A stretch of DNA of 64,000 nt from Macropodus opercularis (Eukaryota > Chordata > Actinopteri > Anabantiformes > Osphronemidae). Below are positions 1 through 11,030 of the stretch, in pieces; within the stretch, counting starts at the first letter, position 1, and every line of letters starts with the position of its first letter. Where the stretch lies: assembly GCA_030770545.1 (NCBI GenBank), contig CM061099.1, positions 17,137,501-17,201,500 on the forward strand, given 5' to 3'. A program made the translations under genes and the position numbers. The notes beneath the pieces are model-generated. The model was not told where the DNA came from. It made no database searches and saw only the letters and a program-made list of their open reading frames with translations.

Positions 1-169
1 TGCCTGCTTTGTTAGTGCATCATGGCCTGTTTGACTTGAAAGAGGGTTTTTTTTTTTCTTCCACGAAGCTGAGATTTTATCTAACATACCGTTGAATACA
101 ACCGGTGAAACGCAGTGACAAAAAAAACCCCACTGCTCATAAGGTTGAACTGTCTCTTCAATCCTCTCG

Positions 170-245
170 TCCGACTGACAGCTGGGATAAGCTCCAGCAT
201 GCCCGTGATTTTTGCGAGGACAAAGCGAATGAAAATGAGTGAGTG
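170..245 (+). repeat. DANA/HE1-like SINE, 3' end fragment
   Basis: The segment gacagctgggataagctcca followed by gcatgcccgtga and gaggac...aaagcgaatgaaaatgagtg matches the 3' portion of the full-length copies at 5753 and 39233, including the run into a short tetranucleotide-like tail. The rest of the element is absent, so this is an old truncated copy. Confidence 0.6.
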
Positions 246-1952
246 AGCGACTGTCTCTTCAATCTTCTCTCTCTGATTGGCTCTCTGCCCTGATATTATA
301 GGACATTGGACGATGGATCTGGATCTGAACCAGTGCTGTACATTATCTGTTATCTTCTCTTGAGCACATGTAATTTAAGGTGCAATTTTGCACTTTCTGC
401 ATAAAAACGTCTCCCAAACACATTTCTGAAAGAGTGTTTGTCCTTTCAGATGAGTAATAACTGTAACAAGGAATATTGAAAGAGATGTTTAAGTCTGACG
501 TTTTTACATCAGGCAGTGTTGTTGGATTTAACTCTATCCTTAGTTAGGTTCACATGGCAGCATAAAATATTAAAGAATGTAAAGAATTTACAAAAAGGTT
601 GGGGTTGTCGTAGCTGTTTTGCACATTTTAATTAAACTCTCTGAGGCAAAAACCTATAGCTCCTAAACCTTGAGATACTTTGTTACTGACTGGATGTATT
701 GATTATCTCCTCCCTTGCTGCCACTGCAGTATATTACATCTTTAATATCTGATGCTTGAACCCAACTGCAAATTACAGAATTGTGGCAGAAGTCATAGAA
801 TACCACCAGCACAAAAAGTGAATGATATTTGTGGATCATACAGTAATTACTTTTAGTGGTAATGGCCCAGTGATGGAGTAGATTAGTAGTAACAACGTAG
901 CCGTATATCAGTGGCAGTAGTAATATATAGCAGTATTCTGTACTATCAGCAGAATCAATTGTACTGTAGCATCGGCAATAATAATATTAGTTGCCGTCGT
1001 TTTAATACCACTCTGTTTAAGATATCTTTGTCCTATTTGCAACTTTATACAATAATTGGATAGGGTCCAATGATTAAAAATAAATAAAATGTGTAACAAG
1101 AGCATAAACTAAATTACCAGCCGTGTTTTTATTTGTGTTTGTTATTTTCAAAACTATTATTGTAGCAAATGATAGTGTAAACAGAAGGTATAACACTGGG
1201 AGCAGCAGTGTGTGAGCCCTATAAACCAAGCAGGTGTCTTTGTTAACAAGGCACAGCTGGATATGCTTTGTGTAGGAAGAACATTTATCACCTTCCATTT
1301 TCCTGGTATCAAGTAACTAAATGGATTAAAGCAGCAATAGGCAGGAGCAAGTGAAGTGCTCAGTGGTATGTTGTCTTTAGTTGCTAGGGTTGCTTTATCA
1401 GGTTGAGTTGAGAAAGGAGAAGAAAGGAAAAAAAACACACTTCAGGAATCTAAAGGAATTTTACCTCCAATTTCTTAATATTATTCCTGTACTTAAATTG
1501 AGTACTTTTTAAAATCATACATTGGTCTTCAAATGTAATCTGATGTTCATCAAAGTCACGGTACGTTGTCTTAAAGAAAAGCCCTGCAGACAACATACAA
1601 AGAAAGGCACCACACCGTTGCATTATTAGCCTTAGTTCATATGTCCAGAGACGATTAATGCTGCAAAAAGAACAGTAATATACTCTGAAATATGTGTGCA
1701 GATAATTTCTGTAATTTGCACAGCATTGTGGTCAAGATCCATAACATAACTTGATTTTAAAGTAACTCAGTTATAGGGGAGCAACTGTAAATTACTTTGC
1801 TATAATTGCTTTTATAACATTCATAGCAAAAGTACTGACATATTGTCATTACTGTCTGGGTGTGTATGGAGACTCATTTCAGCACAACACCTGCATCAGC
1901 TTATACCTGGTTGGCTCTTCCTTCCTGTCAATCACAATAGCAGCACTCAGCT

Positions 1953-2190
1953 CGTGTTTATTTACGAAGCTGCGCTGGCACTGCGACAAGCTTAAAAAAT
2001 AAGTAAACATGAGTTCGGACTCGAAAAAATTATTTAAAGAAGAGTCCGGCAGCACCGATTTATCGCTCTGCCTGAGAATTAGTCTACGATGGCTTTCGTC
2101 AGCTTCGGTTCGTACCAGGTCTGTAGGAACTAGGCAAGTGCTAGGTAATTCTTCAGAATTCGTGTTCTTATTATGGATTAATTTTGACTA
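1953..2190 (+). promoter_or_regulatory. CpG cluster with short ORF; possible promoter or 5' exon
   Basis: About 13 CpG dinucleotides fall within 160 nt (1953-2112), in a background where CpG is rare. An ATG at 2009 with A at -3 opens a 60-codon frame beginning M-S-S-D-S-K-K-L-F-K-E-E-S-G. I do not recognise the peptide. A donor-like CTAG|gtaatt lies at 2141-2146. The patch is 3.1 kb upstream of the start-codon exon on the same strand, so it could be a non-coding first exon or promoter of the contactin gene. The ATG would be unusual in a 5' UTR; a remnant of an unknown transposon is the alternative. Confidence 0.25.
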
Positions 2191-5179
2191 ATTAGATTAT
2201 TTGAAAATCAACATGATGTTTTTCGTTTTAGACTTTTACCTGTTTGTGATAAATATGTGTCCTGTGGAGGTTAAACTATAATCAAAACATAAAAAAATTG
2301 GAGAATGAGTACAAACTAACACCAGGCTTGATTTAAGTAAAGTGTGCCTAGAAAATGAATTAATTGATGACTGACTTCCGAATGTGGCACTGGTTGCTCG
2401 TACGGCAGCTGTTGAAAACAGGAAGTTAGCTGACCTTGTCAGTGCTGATTTGTCTTGTTGTGGGTGGTCAATTCAAAATACGAGCAAGAGCAGGCTGCAG
2501 AGACATGATTGCAGTGAGGATGGACAGGTTGTAAATTTTATAGCAGCATTAAAGCTGCCATCTGTGCACATACTCACACCCCGTGAGGTCCAATACAGAT
2601 TAAGTTGCATTTGATATTCTAATCGGTCTCCAATATAGCATTTTCATTAAATGCAGTCATAATATCTGTTTGCCTATGAGATGATTGAATTTAATGAAAT
2701 GCAAGTAATACATTCGTAAATTCAGTGGTTCAGTAATATGTTATCTATATTTACAAAGAATGTATTAAGTCTAATAAGGCACTATTTATTCTATACAAAT
2801 ATTAATTGTCATACTGAAAAGTCTGATGAAATAAATATATATCAAAGTAAACAAATGAACATATATTTTCTATGAAACATCAAGATGTTGTAACACTGCA
2901 ATCAATCAGATCCTAGATCAGGTAAGGGTCAGGTGTTTCCCTTCATGGGCTGAGGTCATGCAGTCAGTGGGGAGCATCTGAGGGCCTGAGAGAATTTGTG
3001 CATATTTCCAAATTATTATTCACATTAATGCTTGTGTTACAATTTTTGTCAAGCAGCAACAAAAGAGTGAAAACTTATCATTTATCATTTGACATGGCAT
3101 AAATATCATGCAACAAATCGTGCATGCATTTTTTAATGTGTCTTTCACTGGTTTAGTTTCAGTCTTCCTTGCAGTGTTTTGAATGACAAAATTACACGAG
3201 AGGTGGGAAGAGTTAGTGCTGAACATATTTCAACTCTAAATATATGTATAGCCAGGAGACCTTTAGACGTTATTGCTGCTTGTTTTGCAAAGCAGGTCCA
3301 CAAAAGGTAGATTTTGGTTCTCCAACTGATTTTCATACCACATTAGCAAAGCTTTTCCACAGGCAGCCTCTGACATTTTCTGCAAATGATTGTTTATTCT
3401 TTGCTAAGAACTACTGTATTGATGCATCTGTTTTCCCACTATGTATTCATCAAAACATTTTAAACCAAATACCCATCAAATGTGTTCATTATAATGTTCT
3501 GTAGGGAACTGAAAAATTTGTCTATGTTTTGAAGATGGTTTCTTTTATGTTTCTTAGTGCTTCACTGAGACAAAATGTGACAAAAGGTCCTGTGATCTGA
3601 TACAAACAATTATGTAATGCTATATGAGGTAGACATTGATTCAACGACAACCCTAACCCCTGAGGTTAAGAAGCACATTTGTCAGTTTTCCTTCTGTTCT
3701 TTTGTTGATCAAACTCATCATGCAGTACATGATACGCAACAGGAGAACACATCATATACTAGATATTAGAAATTGCAGCTTTTTAAATTCGGGCTGATTT
3801 AGGCTCAGGCTGAACATAAATAGCCTTTTCATTCATGGTAACATTTAACATCAAAGAAAAGCACCAATTATGTAGCAGTTTAGTCATTAAGATGAGATTG
3901 ATTGATGAAATGCTTTAAAATTTAATAATCAAGCAGAAATAACTGAGATTCTTTAATTTAATTCACCAACATTCCTATCTTTTCCTGTATCCTCTATCCT
4001 ACTGGATCACCTTTTTTCTTTTAGTGGACACAAGTACAACTTTTGTTTATTGTTTTGTTTTTTTTCTTTAATTGGTTAGGTCCAAAATAGTGGGGGAAAA
4101 ATAATATACAAGAATCAACTTGCGTAGTGCAGTACTTTATACAGTATATAATGCAAGTTTACCAAACTTGTACCTCATATCGATTACAGTAATTTGATAT
4201 TAGAATTGCTTTTTATTCCTCAAAATGTTAAAACAAACAATATATCAATGATGATGACCAAAACCTGCAAAATCATCACAAAACATGGAAAGAGTTCACA
4301 TGAAGATTGGCTGCTGAACACATACAAATATCTGCTAATTTATACACATGGGAGAGATTAATTTAATGGAACCTATTTTTACTCAATATTTAAAATATGG
4401 TGTAGACCTACAAAAGTGTAATGCAGGCCACTGAGATTAATTGAATAACTTTTTGTGCTCAGTAGTATATTATTTTATATTAGCATATTGAATTTGTCTA
4501 AACTTACTGCTGTGTATAGTGAGTTGTAAGTTTCTAACGTACACCAAAAAAAATTGTTGATGTGATTTAGTAACAAGTTTTCAATTTTTTATTTTTCACT
4601 TTGAGCATCATTTGGTTGGCCTCAGATTCCTTTAAGTCCCAGAGGTTTGAGACGCTGAAAAGATGACTTCTCACTCAAGAGAGACATTGTGTTGACGGGA
4701 AAACACATAACTAATGTGAAATTCTCCTAGATGTTTTAGGGTTTTCCATATAGTACTTTTGCAGTTTTATGAGCACCAAAGAGATGCGGCTTCAAACAAG
4801 AATAATGCTATGAGAACTTACAGGAGTAGATTTGCTTTTTAGAATGACTTCATAGCAGCTGTCCCTGGAGTTTCTGAAGATATGGAAATGAATGTATATC
4901 AGATACTGTGTGTTCATGCACCCACTCTTTGCACACTTTTTTATATTGTCTGTGGTGTAACATTTGAGAATGTGGATATAGGTGGTACCATCGTAAAGCA
5001 GTTGAAAAAAAACGTCTCCTACGTTGTTCACTCTTACAGTATACTCTCCTTGTGCTTTTTGCTGGACAGTCCAGTTTGTCTTTCTGTTCCACAGGTTGTA
5101 AAAGTGAAAGTGGTTCTCAGAAGTGCTGTTAAGACGAAGCTCATGGCTACACTCATCACACCTGTTTCTTTTTCTGCAG

Positions 5180-5259
5180 ATTGGGAAACAAGACGTGCAA
5201 AGCAGATTCCATACGTTTGTGATTGGATGTGAGTCTACTTTGACCCTACAAAATTGAAG
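5180..5259 (+). other. cntn3: 5' UTR part of the first coding exon
   Basis: A pyrimidine-rich tract ending in tttctgcag (5171-5179) is a good splice acceptor, so the start-codon exon probably begins at 5180 and is preceded by at least one non-coding exon, which may lie in or left of the window. The frame of the start codon has a stop (TGA, 5230-5232) 27 nt upstream, so translation cannot begin further 5' in this exon. That stop directly follows an ATG (5227-5229), giving a start-stop uORF. The acceptor is predicted from sequence only. Confidence 0.55.
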
Positions 5260-5314
5260 ATGACGTTGCTATGGAAACTGCTGCTGCTACAGTCACTTAT
5301 GGGGTGCCTTGCAG
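5260..5314 (+). CDS. cntn3: contactin exon 1 (coding): start codon and signal peptide
   Basis: Encodes residues 1-18 plus the first base of codon 19. The peptide reads MTLLWKLLLLQSLMGCLA, a typical signal sequence: Lys at residue 6, a leucine-rich core and a small-residue cleavage site (C-L-A). It resembles the N-termini of human contactins 3, 4 and 6, which share the M-x-x-x-W start. The start codon has A at -3 and an in-frame stop 27 nt upstream, which fixes it. The donor is GCAG|gtaaag at 5315, leaving phase 1. It directs the protein to the secretory pathway. The following intron is 22,779 nt if the candidate cassette exon at 24330 is not used. Confidence 0.88.
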
Positions 5315-5587
5315 GTAAAGTATCTTATTAGTAACTTTTGATGCATGCCAAAGCAGCCATTGTGAAGTCAGTCATTCAAATGTATTTGGGGCAGGCAGCA
5401 GTATAAAAGCCACATTTTAGAAAAGAACAACCTGAAGCTTTTTATCCATAAGCAAACACATTTCTACTCCATCATAATTTCTACACATCATAACTTTTTT
5501 TTGTTTTGTATCTGTAACGATATAGTTCTTGGTGTAACATCAAAGCTCCTTATTAATGAAAAACATGGTCAACAAAACCAAGATCAG

Positions 5588-6352
5588 GGTGGAAGGTCAT
5601 CCGCCTTGACCAGTTGGGGTGAGGCGATAGAGAAGAGAGAAAAGGATGAAGATGAAATAATGAAATATGTAGGAAAATAATGGTAATGGTAGAATTGGGA
5701 GCTAAAGGCTCAGTCTCACATTCTACATTTGGAAACCTTTGGAAACACAAGTGGGCGGCACGGTGGTGTGGTGGTTGTCGCCTCACAGCAAGAAGGTCCC
5801 GGGTTTGATTCCCGGAGGCGACCGGGGGCCTTTCTGTGTGGAGTTTGCATGTTCTCCCCGTGTCTGCGTGGGTTTTCTCCGGGGTCTCCGGTTTCCTCCC
5901 ACAGTCAAAAGACATGCAGTTAGGTCAATTGGTTGGATGCGTAAATTGCCCATATGTGAGTGTGTGTATGACTGTGATTGTGTGTCTATATATGTGGCCC
6001 TGCGATGGACTGGCAATCTGTCCAGGGTGTACCCTGCCTCTCGCCCAAAGCCAGCTGGGATAGGCTCCAGCACGCCCGCGACCCCTTCGGGGAAAAAGCG
6101 GAAGAGGATGGATGGATGGAAACACAAGTAAACCAGCACTCTGGGAATGAAGGGATCTGTTGGGAAGAAATAGAACTATGAGCTCTGTGCTTCATAAGTA
6201 AGGAGAAGGATTTTAAATTCTATCCTAGTTTCTGTAGGGAGTCAGTTATAATGTAGAAGGAAGTTAGAACTCTGGCCGCAGTATTTTGAATTAATGGGGA
6301 GGCTTTTTGGGGGTTACTGGGATATCCTAATAGTAAGTAGTTAAAGTAGGCC
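5588..6352 (-). mobile_element. L2/Maui-type LINE fragment, split by a SINE
   Basis: The two flanks of the SINE at 5753-6117 join into one sequence homologous to the 3' region of the LINE copies at 7711 and 19465: gccttgaccagttggggtga, the gagctaaaggctcagtctc block, and gaaggattttaaattctatc. On the minus strand this is the C-terminal part of the reverse transcriptase ORF plus 3' UTR. It lacks the 5' region and the terminal ATTCA-repeat tail, and carries frameshifts. It ends on the right beside an AAG repeat. Confidence 0.75.
5753..6117 (+). mobile_element. full-length DANA/HE1-like V-SINE nested in a LINE
   Basis: A non-autonomous retroelement with a tRNA-like head (box B-like gggtttgattcc), the conserved central block tttctgtgtggagtttgcat, a 3' part ending in gggataggctccagcacgcc, and a GGAT tail. 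It is flanked by a perfect 12-bp target-site duplication, GGAAACACAAGT (5741-5752 and 6118-6129). It interrupts an L2-type LINE. Compared with the copy at 39233 it lacks about 8 nt of the head (tagcgctg). The ORFs across it in several frames are by-products of its GC-rich sequence. Confidence 0.88.
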
Positions 6353-6356
6353 TGCC

Positions 6357-6379
6357 TAGAAGAAGAAGAAGAAGAAGAA
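6357..6379 (+). repeat. (AAG)n microsatellite
   Basis: About seven tandem AAG units, located at the right edge of the LINE fragment. Confidence 0.85.
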
Positions 6380-7268
6380 TTGGCCTTTTTCAATTGTGGA
6401 CGAGAAAATTGTGATTCATAGTAAAACACAAAATCATTTAAAAATAACTTTGGTGGTTCTTTTGGTCAAAACAATAACAAACATATTTAGGATTTTACAT
6501 TTACAGGATTAGAACTGTATAAGTCTATTGACTGTAGAATGTATAGTAGTTTAGTACTGTTATAGATGTGATCCAATTAATCTGTCAACAAAACCAATAA
6601 AACCATAAATTGATATATAAGAGGCAATTAATTAAGTTAAAATTGTCACACAAGGGATACCAGGAAAAACTGTTTAGTATATAGTTTTCTGTAAGGTTTT
6701 AAACCCTACTGTGCAAAGTGCCTCGAGATAACTTGTGTTGTTAATTGGCACTATACAGTATAAGTAAAATTTAATTGAAATGCATTTGAATTGGAGGTGT
6801 CCATCATTCATTAATGTGCAGTACATTTGAGTTGTAGCTCATTATGCCCATTCCAGCCAGAGGCTCTGTGGCATTGATCACATTTTGATGAAGGACTTTA
6901 CTTTGTCTCCTTTACAAATCGGAGACATAACCACTGAGTGTCCGCTGAATCACTTAGACTGTTTAATCAACAGATATTATATGAATCTAGAGAGAGGGTT
7001 CTATTGACAAGGTCTCTGACACTGTCTTATTAATCAACACCCATTAAGCCTTGCCTTACCGCTTGCCCTCTTCTCTAGACTAGATTATCAGATTTCTTCT
7101 TATGGAACCTTGAGCTATTTAATATTGCTTTGCCCTCACACTTTTACCTTCGCATTGCTGCTCATGTTATGATGAGTCTAAGCGTCCCACATGTTCAGAC
7201 AGTAGACTGCTGGTGATAATTTACCAGTGCAAACTGCATGGAGATTTTATGGAGAGAAGCAACAAGGA

Positions 7269-7290
7269 CACACACACACACACACACACA
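7269..7290 (+). repeat. (AC)n microsatellite
   Basis: Eleven uninterrupted AC units. Confidence 0.95.
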
Positions 7291-7710
7291 ATTGAGCAGC
7301 TTAGTAATGCAAAGGGACATGTGTCCTCCAACAAACATCAAATAATATGTCACTATCTAAACTGGCTAAAAAAGGCTAACAAAACGTCTTAATCTAATAA
7401 GTCTTAGTGTGTTAGCATCTGTGTCTATTGGCCATTTCAGCTGCATCTGCTCATCATTTTTGCCGACACACAGCCTGGGTTAGATCTTAATGCCGTGTAG
7501 GTGGTGATCAGCTTACACTCACAATGCGTAGCCCTACTATGACACATGCACAACGTGATGGTTCCGCAAACATACTGCAGTGGAAATGCAATGTCAGATT
7601 CTTCTGACCTGGGTACCTTTAGTTGATTTAATATGGAATGACCCAAATATTTTTATGTGCAGCTATTTTTTACACTTTACACATCGTTTACAATGCACAA
7701 ATAAGCAAAA

Positions 7711-9627
7711 ATTCTATTCAATTCAATTTTAGTTACATAACGCCAATTCACAACATCTCATGGCACTTTACAAGTAAGGTTTAACACCTTAACCCAACAA
7801 AGCCCACATAGGTCAAGCTTTTAACCCTTGTGCAATGAAAATGGGGTGCTCCAAGCTTAAAAACCACACAAGGGATGAATAAAACAGCCGCAGACAGACG
7901 ATAAATCACAACACGCTTTATCTAGATGAACGGTTGGATGAACTTGTTCATTAGAAGACCCACACGTGTTCATTGCTTGGATGTTACATCCACAAAGGCT
8001 GTTTTATCCAACCCTTGTGTGTATTTTTGAGCTTTGAGCGCCACCTGTTTTACAGCAGTTAGTTTTAACCAATCAATAAATTGTACATTTTAATAGCAGT
8101 AACAGTGTAGAAGCAAATGTCCACTCTATAGAGAAAGAAACCTTTAGCAGGTCAATCTGCCTTGACTGGTTGGGGTGAAGAGATAGAGAAGAGAGAAAAC
8201 AACACAACAAGCAGCGACAGACACAGACAGGATGGCTGGACCAGCAACACCGGAGACACACTGCTCTGAGCCTGACGATACCTGTAGATGAGGACAGAGA
8301 GAGAGACACAGAAAGGGTGAAGCACAACTACGGGAGAAAAACAGACAGCGTTAGTCACATGTGGACATGGTGGGATGTTTGTGGATAGAATAAATAGATA
8401 GAAAACCAGAGGAGCACAGTGAGTTTATAGCAGCTTAACTAAGAGATGGATCAGAGTAACCAGAATCATCTCTAACTATTAGCTTTGTCAAAAAGGAAGG
8501 TTTTAAGTCTAGTTTTAAAACTAGAGAGGGTGTCTGCTTCTCGAACCTGAAGTGGAAGTTGGTTCCACAGGAGAGGAGCTTGGTAGCTAAAGGCTCTGCC
8601 TCCTATTCTATATTAAGAAACTCTAGGAATCACAAGTAGACCAGTGCTCTGAGAACGAAGCGTTGTGTTGGGAGCATAAGGAACCATGAGGTGTATAAGA
8701 TAAGATAGAGCTTTATTATAAAAAGCTTTGTAAGGGGGGAGAATAATTTTAAATTCTGTCCTAGATTTCACAGGGAGCCAATGCAGAGAAGCTTATGTAG
8801 AGGAAATGTGATCTCTATTGCTAAGTCCAGTCAGACTCTGTATGTTGAGATTTACAGGAATACTAGGCTCAACACAGCTATGACTCAGCCTAGCTATAGT
8901 GCTGAAAAGAAACCTGGGGTTGATTTTATTTTCCTCAATTAATGATGAATAATACGTGGTAATTTGTTGGAATACCACTGCCTTTCTAGTTTCCAGTTCT
9001 CTGAGTTATACCATGGAGCTAACCTCCTCTGATTCACTGGCTTCTTCTTCAGAGGAGCAACAGTGTCTAAAATTGTACGCAGTGAAGCTGCAGCATCATC
9101 AACAAAACACTCTACCTCTTCATGAATAAGATGAGTGCTCTCCTCTGTGTAACTACAAGGGAATGAGACAAAAGATGACGGAATCATCTCCTTAAATCTA
9201 ACAACAGCATCATCAGATAAACATCTGCTGTAGTAGAACTTCGTGAGTTTGAGTAAGTAAGACTCAGACTGATGTTCTCAAAAGAATTATAGCCATGTTT
9301 AGGTCTAGGAGTTACAGATGCTACTCCTCCACCTCTACCTAAGCTTTTAGGAATATGATGGTTGATGTGACCTGTTGGACTCCACTCATTCAGACGAACA
9401 TATTCATTCTGCTGCAAACAGGTTTCAGTGAGACTAAACAAATCTATGTGATGGTCACTTATCAAGTCATTTATTAACAGGGATTTAGACAAGAGAGATC
9501 TGATATTTAATAGAGCATATTTAATGCTTTTATTGTTACTTTGTTCTGTATTTATATAATGTAGGTGGTTGGGGAGCAGATGCAGTCTCAATGGGAGTGT
9601 TATAGCTACGACGGAGTGCCGCTGTAG
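7711..9627 (-). mobile_element. L2/Maui-type LINE, internally deleted
   Basis: A non-LTR retrotransposon in reverse orientation. In the sense direction (right to left) it has an N-terminal endonuclease part (9620-9184; motifs K-Y-A-L-L-N-I-R-S-L, L-F-S-L-T-E-T, N-H-H-I-P and G-R-G-G-G-V-A), a linker (9187-8855; V-A-P-L-K-K-K, R-R-L-A-P-W-Y-N-S-E, then L-I-E-E-N-K, P-R-F-L-F-S-T), an abrupt junction near 8845, the C-terminal thumb and C-domain region, a 3' UTR, and a TGAAT-type 3' tail seen as attca repeats near 7711. The reverse transcriptase palm, including the Y-A-D-D region, is missing at the junction. Several frames are needed, so it is dead. A TTAA-flanked foldback element interrupts its 3' UTR. 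Confidence 0.85.
7821..8068. mobile_element. TTAA-flanked foldback MITE (piggyBac-like candidate) inside a LINE
   Basis: The segment begins TTAACCCTTGTGCAATG and ends with TTAA at 8065-8068. It contains long imperfect inverted arms: left aagcttaaaaaccacacaag, with gggatgaataaaacagcc; right ggctgttttatccaacccttg, then tgtgtatttttgagctttga. The LINE copies at 19465 and 43280 lack the insert and keep one TTAA at the same point. TTAA target duplication and CCCT ends fit the piggyBac superfamily; no transposase is present. The right junction is slightly uncertain because about 6 nt of host sequence also differ. Confidence 0.6.
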
Positions 9628-9785
9628 AGAATGGTAAATGGTACTGTATAGCGCTTTTCTGCCTATTGGTACTTGAAGCACTTTTCACACTGCGTCCCAT
9701 TCACCCATTTGTGAACACAAACACACACACATTCTCACACCAGTGGCAGACCTGAGGCTCTACCTCTGAGCCACTGCCGCCCCAA
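9628..9785 (+). repeat. unnamed teleost dispersed repeat
   Basis: The segment gtaaatggtactgtatagcg, then cttttctgcc, cacactgcgtcccattcacc and ctctgagccactgccgcc is a recognisable kind of dispersed repeat in fish genomes, met beside many genes. A shorter related piece occurs at 35965-36110. I cannot give a family name from the sequence alone. Confidence 0.5.
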
Positions 9786-9949
9786 AAGAAACCCAACTGA
9801 ATCTGCAGAGAGTGACCTGGGCTCCACTCTGGGTTGTCACGGTTTAGGGTGTCTAATAACTTGTCTACAAAGCCCACATCGTAGGACACCACTGAAACAG
9901 CCAGATTTGAAATGGCGACAAGCAGATGAACATGTCATCACTGGTAAGA

Positions 9950-10285
9950 TACACTATACTGCCAAAGCATTCACTCAGCCATTCAAATAATGGGAATCAG
10001 TGCACAAAGCAAGGTCCATAAAGACATGGATGACGGAGGCTGGTTTGGATGAACTTGACTGGCCTTCACCTCAAACCTATAGAACACCTTTGGGATGAAT
10101 TAGAGCGGAGATTGAGAGCCAGGCCTTCTTGTCCAATGGACAGCTTTTCCAGAAAAGTTGAAGCTGTTCTAGAGGTAAAGGGTGGACCGACACTTTCATA
10201 TTGAACCTTATGGATTAGGAATGTGACGTCACTTAAATTCATATGTGAGTCAGGGCAGGTGAACAAATACCTATGGCAATATATA
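9950..10285 (+). mobile_element. Tc1-like element, large internal deletion
   Basis: The left end reads acactatactgccaaagcat and the right end ctatggcaatatatata; reversed, the right end resembles the left (inverted terminal repeats). The interior retains only the 3' part of a Tc1-type transposase: V-H-K-A-R-S-I-K-T-W-M and P-I-E-H-L-W-D-E-L-E-R-R, the region of the third catalytic acidic residue (E of the DDE triad). The N-terminal DNA-binding part and first two aspartates are gone, so it can only have been mobilised in trans. Confidence 0.8.
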
Positions 10286-10691
10286 TACTGTTCATAGAGG
10301 AGTGTGGCAGTACCTAATGTTTTCAGTATTTGTGATTTTCTGCTAAAAATAATAATGCGCTAGCTTTCGTCAGTTTCTCTGTTTATTTCACGATTTTCCC
10401 ATTGCTACACTGTTTTTCGTAACATATAGACTTTTCCACAAATATCTTTGTTCAAAACCCTTTCTGCTTTCAAAAAACATGGTTTAATGTCTTGCAAATC
10501 GTGTATTGAACACAATTCAAAATGTGTTGTCTGTGTCAAAAATATCAGAATATTGTGTGAAATATTTAATTTAAATTTTTTGTCATCGTCACTGCAGAAA
10601 AACCCGCTTCACGATCATAGAGTATTGGAAATGGAAGCAATGCATTCAGTACCAGTCTGTGGCCCGGTTTGTCGGGACCTCTGCTCTAGAG

Positions 10692-11030
10692 CAGTGATTT
10701 TTAACAACTGTTCTAGTGTGCCATGAGAGATCGTTAGGTATAATATGGGAAATTGTCCAATTTCACTTAATTATACTTAAAACACGTGCAAATGATATGC
10801 CATTGTCAAGAGGCTGTTCTGCAATACGTTGACTTGCAGAGTAGTGTAATAGTCTTCCTTCCGTCCTATATCAATGGGTGGCAGTATGCAACTAATTGCC
10901 TTCTTTCTTCTTAGCGACAAGAGAGAGTTAATGATGCATGATACATAGGGGTCAATTGCTAGACATGTTGAAAACTTGTCTGCACTTCATTTAAAGTGCT
11001 TGTTTTGGAAAGATACGCTGAAAAGCACTG
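10692..11030. mobile_element. hAT-type MITE with 8-bp target duplication
   Basis: The ends are CAGTGATTTTTAAC and, on the other strand, CAGTGCTTTTCAGCG, short inverted repeats of the CAGTG type. Flanks CTCTAGAG (10684-10691) and CTGTAGAG (11031-11038) form an 8-bp target-site duplication with one mismatch, the length used by hAT transposases. At 339 bp with no transposase ORF it is non-autonomous. Its interior (gtgccatgagagatcgttag) is like a common vertebrate hAT derivative. Confidence 0.75.

Larger units (their letters stand above)
1..5179. other. upstream flank or 5' intron
   Basis: AT-rich, with no supported protein-coding gene. It contains a SINE 3' fragment near 170-245 and a CpG-enriched patch at about 1953-2112. 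From 2200 to 5170 I see only low-information AT-rich sequence with poly-A/T runs and short chance ORFs. If the acceptor at 5179 is used, at least part of this stretch is intron. Confidence 0.5.

Noticed and set aside
4882..5232. 116-codon ORF overlapping the predicted 5' UTR
   Set aside because: It runs across the predicted acceptor and ends at the TGA upstream of the contactin start; the peptide has no recognisable motif and the frame is the trivially open one before the signal exon.
5739..6139. Several overlapping ORFs of 64 to 130 codons on both strands
   Set aside because: All lie in the SINE, which is GC-rich and therefore open in many frames; SINEs do not encode protein.
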